In this document: piece by piece, positions 42,874 to 53,616 of the stretch
How positions within the stretch are numbered: position 1 is the stretch's first letter
How the letters are laid out: every line of letters begins with the position of its first letter
From: Ryuthela nishihirai
Taxonomy: Eukaryota > Arthropoda > Arachnida > Araneae > Heptathelidae
DNA length: 64,000 nt
Reading direction: 5' to 3'
NCBI GenBank assembly: GCA_038380435.1
Contig: JAWZYU010000027.1
Location: 4,461,156-4,525,155 of the forward strand
Notes under the pieces: model-generated
What the model was told of the DNA's origin: nothing
Database searches by the model: none
What the model saw: only the letters and a program-made list of their open reading frames with translations
Position numbers and translations under genes: made by a program

Positions 42874-45469
42874 ATATTTAATAATAAACATTGGAGTAAA
42901 ACTATAGCTGAGTAAAATATCCTGTAAATTGCAAAAATTGGAAAACAGCATTAAAACAACAATGATCTGATAACAAATGATCCAAGTGTAAGCAGCTGAG
43001 ACATAAAATTATGAAAGTTAAAAAACATATGTCTTTCAAACTTAAAAGTGGGATATGAGATTATAATAAGTTTGATTGTTAAAACGGTGTCACAAAACTC
43101 TCACTTAGGTTCGTTGTCCACCTGTAAAAGAAATGAATGAGTAATAAATGAATGACCTAAGTGGAGCCAAAGCAAGCACAACTTCCTCCTTGAAATTCCT
43201 GCGGTAACAAAGACTGCCATGGTTTGATGATAGGATTGATCTCAAAGAGCTTGTTCGTAAGCTGTTCTGACCAAGATCTCTATCACTGTGCCCGGAGCTT
43301 GATGGTAAAACGTTGTTGGAAATCCAAATATGGAACCGGCAATGGAGAGCTGGACAGGGGAGTGGCAGACTTAGCAGTAGCATCTGCAAAGTCATTGTCC
43401 CTGATCCGACGAGACAGGGCACCCAACAGAAATGGATGGTGGTTGTGGCTGCCAGACAATATAGCTGCTGGCAGATCTTAGAGAGAACTGGGTGAGGTCG
43501 ATGCCTCACCGAGATCAAAGCCTGTAGCGAACTAAGCGAGTCAGTGTAAAGCACACACAGATGGTGAAGCCACCACGTGGTCCAAGGAAAGGCTAATAGC
43601 ATGAAACTCTGCAGTGAAGATGAAACACTGCAGTGGGATCTGGTCTGCAATGATTACATCACAGCAGACCATGGCCGATCCCACTGATGTGCCTGACTTT
43701 GAACCATCTGTGAAGACAGGCAAGAAGTCCAGGTGTTCAGCACGATGGCTGGCAAAGAATTGCTGATACACACAGTCAGGTGTAAAGACCTTTCCCATTG
43801 TGCACAGAGAGAAATCACAATAAGGGGAAACAGCGAGACATGGTGGAAAGGGCTTGGCTGTCGACCGTGAGATGCTATAGAGACTGGTGTTGATGTCTCT
43901 GATGCAGCCTCAGACTCGCAAACCAAAAGGACAATAGTAGTCAGTAGATTAGTGTACAGTATTTCCCACTTTAGACTGAAAACGCAGTCCCAAGTATGAT
44001 GGCCAAGCAGGGATCACAATTTAGATGCATATTGTAGGGACAAACTGACGGGAAAGAGATCAAGATGGTTTGTGGACTGGTGAGGTGTGGAAGGCTCCTG
44101 TGCAAACATGGAGGGCCTGATGATGGAGGGGGTCCAGAACCTTCACCACTGAATACCAGGCGGAGTCATACACCTTGGATACGTAGTTCAGTTTTGACCG
44201 GCCAAGCACATGGTACAGGCGGAGCAGAGAACGTAGGTCAGCTCCCCAGGAGAGAGAGGAGAGGACTTTGATGGTGTTCAATGCCAGCGTGCACTTGGAC
44301 CTGAGATGACGTATATGTGGTAAAAAGGTCAATTTCCGATCAAAGATGAGATCGAGAAACTTGGTCTCTCTCACAACTGGAATTATGTTACCACTGAGCC
44401 ATAGCTCGGGATCCAGATGAAGATTACGCTTCTGGCAAAAGTGCACACAAGTGGTCTTCTGTGTGGAGAAATCGAAACTTGTTGGCCATCGCCCACACTG
44501 AAAGATTATTCAGGGCAATTTGCAGTTGTCTTTCAATGATCCTCATGCTGGTCGAGGAGCAAAAGATGTTAAAAATCGTCAACATTGAGGGCATTACCTA
44601 CAGATGGAGGAAGTTGTCTAGTAATAAAATTAATCTTGACAGCGAAAAGTGTAACATTCACAACACAGCCTTGTGGCATACCCTGTTCTTGGGGGTATGG
44701 CTGCGACAGAGTGTTGCTGACACGGACAGGAAAAGAACATGACCATAAGAAGTTGGAGATGAAGACCGGCATGTGACCACTAAAGCTGAAGCTATGGAGG
44801 TCATGAAGAATGCCGAATCTCCAAGCTGTTTCACATGCTTTTTCAAGGTCAACGAAAATTGTCACCAGGAGCTCTCTATGTAAAATTAAATTTTTGATAG
44901 CTGATTCGAGGCGTATCAGATGGTCAAGAGTTGACCTCTGCCTGCAAAAGTCACACTGGGTGTTGGAAATGAGTTGTGGTGTTCTAAATACCAGATGAGT
45001 CTGGTATTTAGAAATTTTTCATTCTTTCCAACACCTTGCACACAGAGCTCGTCAATGCAATGGGACGATAATTAGAAGGCATCTTAGAATTCTTTCCTGG
45101 CTTTGGGAAGGCCAAGATGATGGCCTCCCACCAGGAGAACTGAAATTGCTTCTCAAGAAAAATGCAATTGAAAAGATGGTGTAGCCGATCCTTACTCAAT
45201 GATGAGAGATGTTGGAACATGGCATAATGAACATTGTCTGGCCCAACAGCAGACGCACGAGAGGTGTGCAGAGAAAGGCGAAGCTCCTCCACTGTGAATA
45301 GCCTGTTGTAAGGTCGCACGCCATTTGAGTGGAAGGACAGCAGAGAGTGTTCTGAGACAGAAACTCGGAGGAGTAAGAAGATGAAGGAGAGATGGAGGAG
45401 AATGACTCCTCTTTTTTTGGGATTAGCAATTGTCTGTCCATTGTGTTGAAGTGTCTGAATATATTTGGT
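42874..45469 (-). pseudogene. LINE-B1 ORF2, RT and RNase H part, degenerate
   Basis: Minus strand. The RT begins near 45440 with PYNRLFTVEELRLSL, then AFPKPGKNSKMPSNYRPIAL near 45070-45130, FVDLEKACETAWR near 44830, EQGMPQGCV near 44680, and VDDF (the catalytic box) near 44572. A region with KFLDLIFDRKLTFLPHI lies near 44330. The RNase H domain has FTDGSKSGTSVGSAMV near 43700 (first Asp), FTAEFHAISL near 43610 (Glu) and LYTDSLSSLQAL near 43550 (Asp). Frameshifts near 45010, 44570, 44060 and 43550 separate these blocks. Having RNase H downstream of the RT places it with I-type and related LINEs. Confidence 0.85.
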
Positions 45470-46749
45470 AATATCATCATCATCATCCTCAAGCAGCCAC
45501 GGGCTACAGAGGTCCAACCAGATCGTGCAATTTAGTTCTCCAAGCAAGTCTGTCCTGAGCTACATCTGCTGCATCTGGCCACTGCACACGAATTCTAATA
45601 AGGTCCTGTCTGACATTGTCTGCCCACTGCATACTAGGTCTCCCCATCCTTCTGAGGCCTTTAGGCACACCGTTTATAACCCTATTCGCCAAACTACAAT
45701 TATCCATACAGGCAACATGGCCAAACCAGCAGTCTCTCTCTCTGCACAATATGCTGATTAAAGGAGGTTGCAGACTCCTTTGCCTAACCTCATCATTAGT
45801 TACAAAGTTGAACCACCTAATGCCCAAGATACTGCATAAGCATCTAGTTTCCTGTTATCTTGTTTACAAAGTGTCCAAGTTTCACTACCATAACTAACCC
45901 TAGAAAGAACCAGACTATTATACAGTATAATTTTAGTCTTTAGGTGTATACGCCTATTTCTCCACAATCTCCATAGATTCTTAAAAGTCCCAGCAGCAAT
46001 ACCTATTCGTCTGTTAATCTCATGCCGCACATCACCAGTATCAGTTACATAGCTCCCAAGATAATTAAACTGTGACACCTGCTCAAGACTGCAACCATTC
46101 AGATTAACTGAATCACAACCTGCCTGACCAATTTTCATCACTTTAGTTTTCTCTCTGTTTATAACCAAACCTACTCTACTACCAGTCTCATCAACAGCTC
46201 GAATGAAAGAGTTCATCTCATCAACATCATTTGCCAAAAGGGCTAAATCATCAGCATAATCTAAATCAGAAATTTTCGTATCTCCAGCCCATTTAAGGCC
46301 AAAATCTTTCCCTAGAAGTGAATTTCGCATAACATAATCAATAACCAAGCTAAAGAGAAAAGGAGACCAAATGCACCCTTGTCAAACACCAGACGTAATG
46401 CTAAACCAATTGCTACAAGCCTTACCAACTCTCACACACGACTCAGTGTTATTATAGAGAGCTTCCATTATGTTAACTAACTTGTCTGGTATACCATATG
46501 ATCTCACAATCAACCACAAATTATGATGATCAATAGAGTCGAAAGCCTTTTTGAAATCAACAAAGTTAGCAACCAGAGGTTTTTGAAACTCTAAACTTTT
46601 CTCAAGAATCTGTCTAAGTGAAAATATCTGATCTACACATGCCCTACCACTTCTGAATACACATTGCTCATCACGCAGTTGCCTGTCAACCAGATTCTTA
46701 ATTCTATTAAGCACAATCATGCAAAGAACTTTACCTGGAACAGAGAGCT
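45470..46749 (-). mobile_element. LINE-A copy A7, 5' truncated, inside LINE-B1
   Basis: The tail (CAT triplets on the plus strand) is at 45470-45489 and the truncation is near 46749, within the RT (FRSGRACVDQIFSL region). Segments 45504-45827, 45800-46348 and 46382-46762 are readable, including DLDYADDLALLAND near 46240, so the catalytic box is intact. It is the least damaged LINE-A RT region in the window. Confidence 0.9.
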
Positions 46750-46758
46750 GCTTTGAGA

Positions 46759-46998
46759 TCATAAATGCTTGACAAATTTTGGCTCTCCTGCAAGACCTTC
46801 CAAACCTTTGTTCACAAAAAAAGGGGGCATGTCCCCAAATACCTGATCACCCTTGGAGTGGATGATCAGAAATCTCGGGAACGAAGACACAGACAAAGAA
46901 GACAATGGCAGAGATAACAGAGTCATGAAGAAAGATGGGGGCTCATGTCGAGTCCTCTTGTAGGCATTGATCGTATCAATTTCTTCATCAACTCTCAT
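46759..46998 (-). pseudogene. LINE-B ORF1 N-terminal part
   Basis: Eighty codons starting ATG at 46998 and containing FPRFLIIHSKGDQ, PPFFVNKGLEGLAGEPK and VKHL, the conserved gag-like motif of I/Jockey ORF1 proteins (pattern PF..KG..G..G.PK.VK.L). It is cut by the boundary with LINE-A7. In the family this nucleic-acid-binding protein packages the element RNA. Confidence 0.78.
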
Positions 46999-47009
46999 GT
47001 TTTTTTTTT

Positions 47010-47790
47010 TTATGTAGTTCAGTGCCCGCTGTCCCCATCCTCCACAGAGCCCAACAAGGGGATGCCCAGTCGGGTGCCAGGGCTACGCAGGCACTATACC
47101 CATGCAGACAGTGAGCCAAATCCTCACAAATAAATAAAAGGAAAATGAAAAGAGAAATGTGTACAAATAAACTTTCTACACAAAAGGAACTAAATGTAAA
47201 ATAACAAAATTGTGAACATCCAAACTGGCCTCACAAAGAAAGAATAACTACAAAAGGAAAAAAAAATTGTGAGGGAACTCACAAACCTGTACGCAGATCG
47301 TGGGCAAGGTTACTCACTGCTCTGCATAGTTGACCCTAGAAGGACCTGCTCACCAGCTGATTGCTCCTGGGGCGGCTACCCCAGGAGCTATCGTTTACCA
47401 GAAGCAGAGGCCAAAGCAGTGTATAGCAGAGGCCCCGGAATCCACTGCCCAGCCCCGCAACGACAGGCTCCTCAATGGCAAGGCGGCCAAAAGGGACCCG
47501 CCAGTCATGAGCTGAGGAGAGAAGACGGGGACCCACGAGCAACTACCAGGATTTTCCTTTTATAGGACAAGGGTCTCTGTGCACCACAAACATGCAGTTG
47601 AGTGTTCAGGACCTGTGAAGGTAACCGAGCCAGCGGAATCTTCACAGGGTGGTCCCCTCAATACGGACAGGAGCTCACAATGAGGGGCAACACACTGGAT
47701 ACAGGGGCACATCGCAATCAGCTTGGGCTGCGGTGTAAAGCTCATTCATGGGCTCCATTGAGTCACTTTTCAAAAGTTAACTAAGAAAAC
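47010..47790 (-). other. LINE-B 5' untranslated region
   Basis: GC-richer than its surroundings, upstream of ORF1 on the minus strand. It has CACAGAGCCCAACAAGGGGA and GTGCCAGGGCTACGC near 47045-47090 on the plus strand. No coding sequence of its own is recognised; internal promoter elements are likely here by analogy with related LINEs. Confidence 0.55.
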
Positions 47791-48119
47791 ATACTTTGGC
47801 AATTTATTCCTTGGTAGATTTGTAAAGATTCTCATTTGAATCTGAAAAGAATATTTTGACAATTTCCCTAGAATTTGCATCAACCATTGAAAACTCGTTT
47901 CTGTGTTAAAAATGTATTTACTCCCATACATTAAATAAGTAGTGATATAATTTTGTTATTCTCATACACACGTACTATATACATAGTCGTATCAGAATAA
48001 TATGACCACCCATGGAATCAGAGTGTACCCGCCCAGGCGCGTCACAGAGTGCACATGGTAAGGTCGACCACACGGAGATATAAGCAGTCAGCCAGGACAG
48101 ATGAGCCATAGTGCGTAAT

Positions 48120-48549
48120 GTGAGCACAATGGGCAGAGGTATTGATTTGATGGATGTTTAAAAAGGAATGATCATTGGCTATCACACCAAGAGTGGAAGC
48201 ATCTCTGAAACAGCAGACTTCGTGGGCTGTTCACAAGGTGCTGTAATAAGGGTGTACCAAGAATGGACCGCTGGCAAACCGAGTACCTCCAGATGTCATA
48301 ACTGTGGAGCCCCAAAGGCCATCAACCCCAGGGGAGAAAGTCACCTCCATCGACTGGTAAAGGGCAATCGACATGCAACAGTGCAGCAACTGACCACTCC
48401 AATGCTGGGGCACCCAAGTACATGTCCCTAATAACAGTAGAGAGAACCCTGAGAACCTCGAGAGTCGATGCTGTGTAAAGGCACTCATGTTAACCTAGGT
48501 CCATTGGCAATGATGGCTGCAGTTCACATGGAACTACTGTCATTGAACA
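48120..48549 (+). pseudogene. Tc1-like transposase N-terminal DNA-binding part, broken
   Basis: KGMIIGYHTKSGSISETADF followed by VGCSQGAVIRVYQEW (about 48165-48270) is the paired-like helix-turn-helix of Tc1 transposases. The frame contains a stop in place of Gln near 48160 and further breaks after 48431, so it is not continuous with the catalytic part. Confidence 0.8.
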
Positions 48550-49158
48550 GTGGAAGAGTGGAAAAAGGTTGTTTTCTCTGACGAATCAAGGTTTCTACTC
48601 CACAGAAGTGACGGACGGTGGTGGATACGGCATCTGACACACAAAAACCAACACCCAGACACGCTTGTCGGTCAAGTACAGGCCGGCGGTGGCAGTGTGC
48701 ATGTCTGGGGGATGTTTTCCTGGTATGACCCGGGACCGCTGCTACCACTGGATGGGTCCCTTAACACCAGTGGCTACCTGTCCATCTTCGCTGACCACAT
48801 GCATCCCTTCATGTTGGATGTTTACCCTGGTGGTGATGGTGTCTACCAACAGGATAATGCACCCTGCCATGTTGCTAAGGTGGTGCGTGACTGGTTCCAG
48901 GAACATGACAGTGATGTCTCTGTTCTCCCTTGGCCGGTGAAATCACCTGATCTCAATTCCATAGAGCACTTGAGGGACAATTTGGATCGACAGGTTCAGC
49001 GTGTGGTTCCACAACCACGTCATCTCCGGAACCTCCATGCTCTGATGGAGTTTGAATGGGCACATGTGCCTCTGGCAACCTTCCAGGGCCTCATTGAATT
49101 CATGCCATGCCGTCTCGCCACTGTCATCCAGGCCAAGGATGGTTATTCCCATTATTAG
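48550..49158 (+). CDS. Tc1-like transposase catalytic domain, all three acidic residues present
   Basis: 202 codons. VFSDESRF gives the first Asp (residue about 11), YQQDNAPCH the second (near residue 101), and SPDLNSIEHL the Glu. Thirty-six residues separate the second Asp from the Glu, which differs from the usual 34 of Tc1 and fits the DD36E (Incomer-type) group. The C-terminus QAKDGYSHY is typical of Tc1 enzymes. The ATG used is inside the domain; the natural start is upstream in the broken N-terminal part. Family role: cut-and-paste transposition at TA. It probably cannot act alone because the DNA-binding part is damaged. Confidence 0.88.
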   Translation: MEEWKKVVFSDESRFLLHRSDGRWWIRHLTHKNQHPDTLVGQVQAGGGSVHVWGMFSWYDPGPLLPLDGSLNTSGYLSIFADHMHPFMLDVYPGGDGVYQQDNAPCHVAKVVRDWFQEHDSDVSVLPWPVKSPDLNSIEHLRDNLDRQVQRVVPQPRHLRNLHALMEFEWAHVPLATFQGLIEFMPCRLATVIQAKDGYSHY

Positions 49159-49190
49159 GAAGGTGGTCATATTATTCTGATACAACTGTG

Positions 49191-49587
49191 TACATCCATA
49201 ACATAATACTTTAGATATACAATAAAAATTAAATTTATTTGGTAATGTTTACTGACTTATTAAAAAGGTTAGTGTGAATCAACATCTATTAGTTTCCTGA
49301 TAAAAAACACTTCCAGAACATAACGCACAAAGGAAAAAAGCATATTCAGGATGAATATATGCTATTTGTAAACACATTAGATTTGTTCTATATGTGTCTT
49401 ATTTAAATACAATTTCTCAATGCTCAGATACGCTAGTACTAAAGATATATAGAGCACAAAAAATTTATTATGTAAAACTGATATATATATATATAAGAAC
49501 ATAAATAATAATCTAATTTTAAATAATTCAGTTCTTTATGCAAAGTTAAAAAGCATAATGATGAATGAAATGCAATTCTGATACTTT
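49191..49587. other. AT-rich spacer
   Basis: Nothing recognised apart from a short TA repeat near 49480. Confidence 0.4.
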
Positions 49588-49875
49588 AAATTTGTAAGTA
49601 ATGATGTGGTAAGGCAAAGGAGTCAGCAACTGCATTTTAGCAGTATATTGCATAGAGATTCAATTGGTTTGGCCATTTGCCCATATGCTTAACTATATAT
49701 TAGGCACACTGCTCATAACCATATTTTCTAAAGGCTTCAGAAAGAGGGGGAGCTTAAGATGCAGCTGGAAGACAATGTCAAGCAGGATCTCATTTGAATT
49801 GGTCTACAGTGGCTACATGCAGCAGATGTAGATCAGGATATATGTGTTTGGGGAGCTAAATTGTACAATTGCTAA
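49588..49875 (+). mobile_element. LINE-A copy A8, 3' fragment
   Basis: Matches the last 290 bp of the LINE-A coding region (GTAAGTAATGATGTGGTAAGG, GGTTTGGCCAT, GAAAGAGGGGGAG) with many changes. Confidence 0.82.
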
Positions 49876-49940
49876 TTTAAAAATGCTGTGAATAAAATAA
49901 AAAATAATATATTTTTTAAAACAATTGAATAATAAATAAT

Positions 49941-50157
49941 AAATAAATATTCCCTCAAGCAGTTGCTTGTCATAGAGGCCTGTCAATTTATATGCGACAA
50001 TATAGGTTATATGCAACAATAAAGAGACAGTATAGGTCTGTGAGGATGGCAGGACCTCATCAGAAAAACAACACAAACATCCATGCATTACCCGGAGCTC
50101 AAACCCAGGTCCCTTTGATCAGTAGCCAAGCATGTTAACCACTTGGCCAAAGGATGG
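49941..50157 (-). mobile_element. SINE-A copy
   Basis: Complement of the family: 3' end CCCTCAAGCAGTTGCTTG, body, then the B box region (GAGCTCAAACCCAGG, two bases changed) and A box near 50140. It sits between two LINE-A fragments of opposite orientation. Confidence 0.85.
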
Positions 50158-50215
50158 TTGATAAACTAAAATGATGAATATAACAAACTTCATCATTTAT
50201 CAACATCATGCAGGC

Positions 50216-51075
50216 TTGGGTCTGGAGGTCCAACCAGACCATGCAATTCAGTTCTCCAAGCATATCTGTTCTGAACTACATCTGCTGCATCTGGCCACTG
50301 CACACCAATTTTAATAAGGTCCTATCTGACATTGTCTGTCCAATGCAGCCTAGGTCAACCCCTCTTTCTGAGGTCTTTAGGCACACTGTTCATAACCCTA
50401 TTCATTAATCTATAACTATTCATATGGGCAACGTGACCAAACCAATGGAGTTTCTCTCTGAATAATATGCTACTCAAAGGAGGTTGCAGACTCCTTTGCT
50501 TAATCTCATCATTACTTACAAAGTTGAACCACCTAATGCCCAAGATAGTAGAAGCATCTAGAATCGAAAGCATCAGGTTTCCTGTTATCTTGTTTACAAG
50601 GAGTCCAAGTTTCACTACCATAACTACCCTAGAAAGAACCAAACTATTATACAGTCTAATTTTAGTCTTTAGGTATATATGGCTGTTTCTCCACACTCTC
50701 CTCGGATTCTTAAAAGTCATGGCAGCAATCCCTATTCATCTGTTAATCTCATGATGAACATCACCAGTATCTGCTATATAGCTCCCAAGATAATTAAACT
50801 AAGACACTTGCTCAAGTGTGCAGCAATTTAAAGCAACTAAAGCACCATCTGCCTGTCCAATTTTCATCACTTTAGTTTTCTCTGTTTATCACCAAACCTA
50901 CTCAACTACAAGTTTCATCAGTAGCTGGAATGAAAGAGTTCATCTCATCAACATCATTTGCCAAAAGGGCTAAATCATCAGCAAAATTTAAATCAGAAAT
51001 TTTCATATCTCCAGCCTATTTAAGGCCAAAATCTTTCCCTTGAAGTGAATTTCGCATAACATAATCAATAACCAA
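50216..51075 (-). mobile_element. LINE-A copy A9, 3' fragment
   Basis: Covers the tail side to the RT motif C region on the minus strand, ending at 51075 in AACATAATCAATAACC. Readable protein lies at 50355-50720 (LYNSLVLSRV and FREKLHWFGHVAHM). The GAT tail has decayed (50190-50210). Confidence 0.87.
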
Positions 51076-51432
51076 ACATCAGATTGCGCCTGCCCAATCA
51101 TTTCGATCACCCTGTGAACCTAATTATTTCCATATACTACTGCTTCCATAAATTTCGTCATATTTGCATAACTGCTTACAAGTGATGCATTTTTTATTTC
51201 CTGTAGTGTATATGAACAATTACAACAAGTGTATAAATAAAATGTAAAAAACAGGAGATATATAGAAATATAAAAGGAACCCAAGTGTAAAAAACCAGGG
51301 TAGAGAGACAGTATAAAACAACAATGACAGAAAATTAAAAATGAGAAAAATAAACCATATAATGTAAAAATACAAAAACTGTTAGAGAACATAGGTGACA
51401 ATCACAGCGTTACCTGGGTGACATTTTAACGT

Positions 51433-51834
51433 CAATATATATTTTGTGGAAAATATTTCGCCGACATACGGGACTTGAACTCGCATCTTGAACCGATTTA
51501 ACTAATGCCGGCTCATCTTTTTCCACTAATTTAAGACAAATCTTTCACTGATGATTTTGGTACCAACCATTGGCGCCATCTATGACCAACAGGTGGCAAC
51601 AATTTCTTCTTTTACATTGCGTTGAGTGAGATGGAAATAATAAAACCCATTGATCATAGATGGCACCAATGGTTGGTGCTGAAAGTCATTGGTGAAAGAT
51701 TTAAAGTCTTAAATTAGTGGAAAAAACATGAGCCGGCATTAGTTCAATCGGTAATAATACTCTGGCATGTTTCTGGAGAGATGCGGGTTCAAGTCCCATA
51801 TGCAGGCGAAATGTTTTCCACAAAATATTTATTG
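51433..51834. repeat. Foldback element iii, palindrome with a tRNA-like module in each arm
   Basis: The left arm (51433-51594) pairs with the right arm (51652-51834): ATTTTGTGGAAAA, CCGGCTCAT, CCACTAATTTAAGAC and CCATCTATGA are shared as inverted copies. Each arm holds a tRNA-like block; in the right arm it reads GCCGGCATTAGTTCAATCGG (A box side) and GCGGGTTCAAGTCCC (B box), and the left arm has the complement with a 20-bp gap. The loop carries GAGTGAGATGGAAATAA, shared with foldback iv. Confidence 0.87.
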
Positions 51835-51892
51835 GTAGAGAATGTGAACGATCGGATAAAAAGGGGTCCAAATGTAACGAGCTTGGATGTAA

Positions 51893-52030
51893 AATTATGA
51901 AAGTTAAAATATATACACTGTTCAAGATTAAAAGCTACGCATTTGAGTAAAATATGTGGAACAGTTTAAAATGTTGTGGCAAAACTTGCATTTAGGTTTG
52001 TTGTCCACCTATAGAAGAAATTAATGTGTA
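51893..52030 (-). repeat. LINE-B 3' region, arm 1 of an inverted duplication
   Basis: Its reverse complement matches 52555-52690 with few differences, for example TTCTATAGGTGGACAAC and CATATTTTACTCAAATGC. The arms are about 138 bp, separated by about 520 bp. Confidence 0.88.
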
Positions 52031-52139
52031 ATAAACGAATGACCTAAATGGAGCTGAGAATGCACAACTTCCTCCTTGCGATTGCTGCAAAGATTTAATA
52101 ATAGGCTTGATCTCAAAAAGCTTGTTCCCAAGTTGTTGT

Positions 52140-52343
52140 TTGGTATGTTTTACCTCTGAGTGGCACTTTTTTGCACACCATGGGCTAAATGAGCTGGTCA
52201 CAAGGACCCCAAAGGCTCAGAGAAGGTTGGGGAGTGGATACATCAGACAGCTGTTGGAGTCCACATGGTAGCCTCCCATCTGCACCCCAGGGCCATGGTT
52301 TAACATCCCATCTGACAGACAGCAGCCTTCCCAAGCACATCAG
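52140..52343 (-). mobile_element. SINE-B copy, partial
   Basis: 3' end and body of the family (ACCTCTGAGTGGCACTTTTT, GCTCAGAGAAGGTTGGGGAG on the plus strand), with internal deletion and no tRNA head. It lies inside LINE-B2. Confidence 0.82.
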
Positions 52344-52554
52344 GTTCTGATCAAGATCTCTGCCACTGTGCCCAGAGTTCGGTGGTAAAATACTGCTGGA
52401 AATCCAGGTATGGAACAAGCAGCAGAGAGCCACCAGACAGGGCATGTTCAATTTGGCAGCAGCATCTACCAAGTCATTGCCCCTGATGCCGACCTGACTG
52501 GTCGGCATCACCAAGTTTCTTGGTATCTGCCACCACTAGAATGATATTACCCCC

Positions 52555-52690
52555 ATTATTACACATTCATTTCTTCTATAGGTGGACAACGAACCTAAAT
52601 GCGAGTTTTGCTACAACATTTTAACTGTTAAACATATTTTACTCAAATGCATAGCTTTTAATCTTGAACGGCATATATATTTTAGCTTTC
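52555..52690 (+). repeat. LINE-B 3' region, arm 2 of the inverted duplication
   Basis: Plus-strand copy of the segment at 51893-52030. It sits in the middle of minus-strand LINE-B2, so it was inverted after or during insertion. A GGT microsatellite follows at 52706-52730. Confidence 0.88.
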
Positions 52691-53616
52691 ATACCCAACA
52701 GAAGAGAATGGTGGTGGTGGTGGTGGTGGCTGCCAGATTATGTAGCTGATGCAGATCTTGGAAAGAACAGCAAGAGGCCAATGCCTCACTAAAGGGTAAG
52801 CTAGGTAGCCTCAGAGACATTAACACTAGTCTCAATAGCATCACACAGTTATACATGAGTTAAAAAGGACAATTTTTGGTTGCAGATGAGACCAAGTTTC
52901 TTGGTCTTTGCCACCACTAGAATGATATTACTTTCAAGCCATAGCTCGGGGTCCAGATGAAGATTACACTCATGGCAAAAGTGCACACAAGCAGTCTTCA
53001 GTGGGAAGAACTGAAACCTGTTGTCCGTCACCCAAACTGAAAGATTGTTCATAGTAATTTGCAATTGTCATTCAATGACCCTTATGCTTGATAGACAAAA
53101 GATGCTAAAATCATCAACATAGAGGGCATTACCTACAGTTGGTGAAAGTTGTCTAGTAATAGTATTAATCTTGACAGCAAAAAGCATAATACTACAGATG
53201 CAGTCAGAAACTGACCTTTTTATGCATGAAAATGTGTTGTAAAATGCGTGAAAGAGTGTTGTCAAAACAGACACGAAGAAACATGAAAATAAGAAGTTGG
53301 AGATGAAGATTGGCATGTGACCTCTCAAGCCAAAGGCATGGATGGTCATGAAGAATGGCAAATCTCCAAGCTCTGTCACATGCCTTTACGACGAAGAAAA
53401 TCGACACCAGTGTTCTCGTTTTAAAAATGAATTTCTGATAGCCGATTCTAGGTGTATCAGATGGTCAAGAGTTGACTGTTGCTAGTGAAAGCCACACTGA
53501 GTGTTGGAAAGAAGGTTGTGTTGTTCTAAATACCAGATGAATCTAGTGTTTAACATTCTTTCCAACACCTTACATATGCAGCTCATTAATGCAATGGGAT
53601 GATAATTCAAAGGTAT

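Larger units (their letters stand above)
38503..47790 (-). mobile_element. LINE-B copy B1, I/Jockey-like LINE, nested with an LTR element and LINE-A7
   Basis: Minus-strand order from the right: a GC-richer 5' region (about 47010-47790), an ORF1 start (46760-46998), LINE-A7 in place of the rest of ORF1 and the endonuclease, RT (44560-45440), RNase H (43110-43900), and a 3' UTR cut by the LTR element. The 3' terminus on the plus strand is GGTTGGTTGTTTAGGG (38503), complement CCCTAAACAACCAACC, a common LINE end. Joining 38733 to 42874 restores a continuous 3' UTR. Confidence 0.8.
47982..49190 (+). mobile_element. Tc1-like transposon, DD36E type, nearly intact
   Basis: Inverted repeats of about 28 bp (GTATCAGAATAATATGACCACC core) flanked by TA at 47980-47981 and 49191-49192; 1209 bp, full length. 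The 32454-33298 element belongs to the same family. Confidence 0.95.

Noticed and set aside
43224..43481. Plus-strand open frames over 43.2-43.5 kb
   Set aside because: They are antisense to the LINE-B RNase H region.
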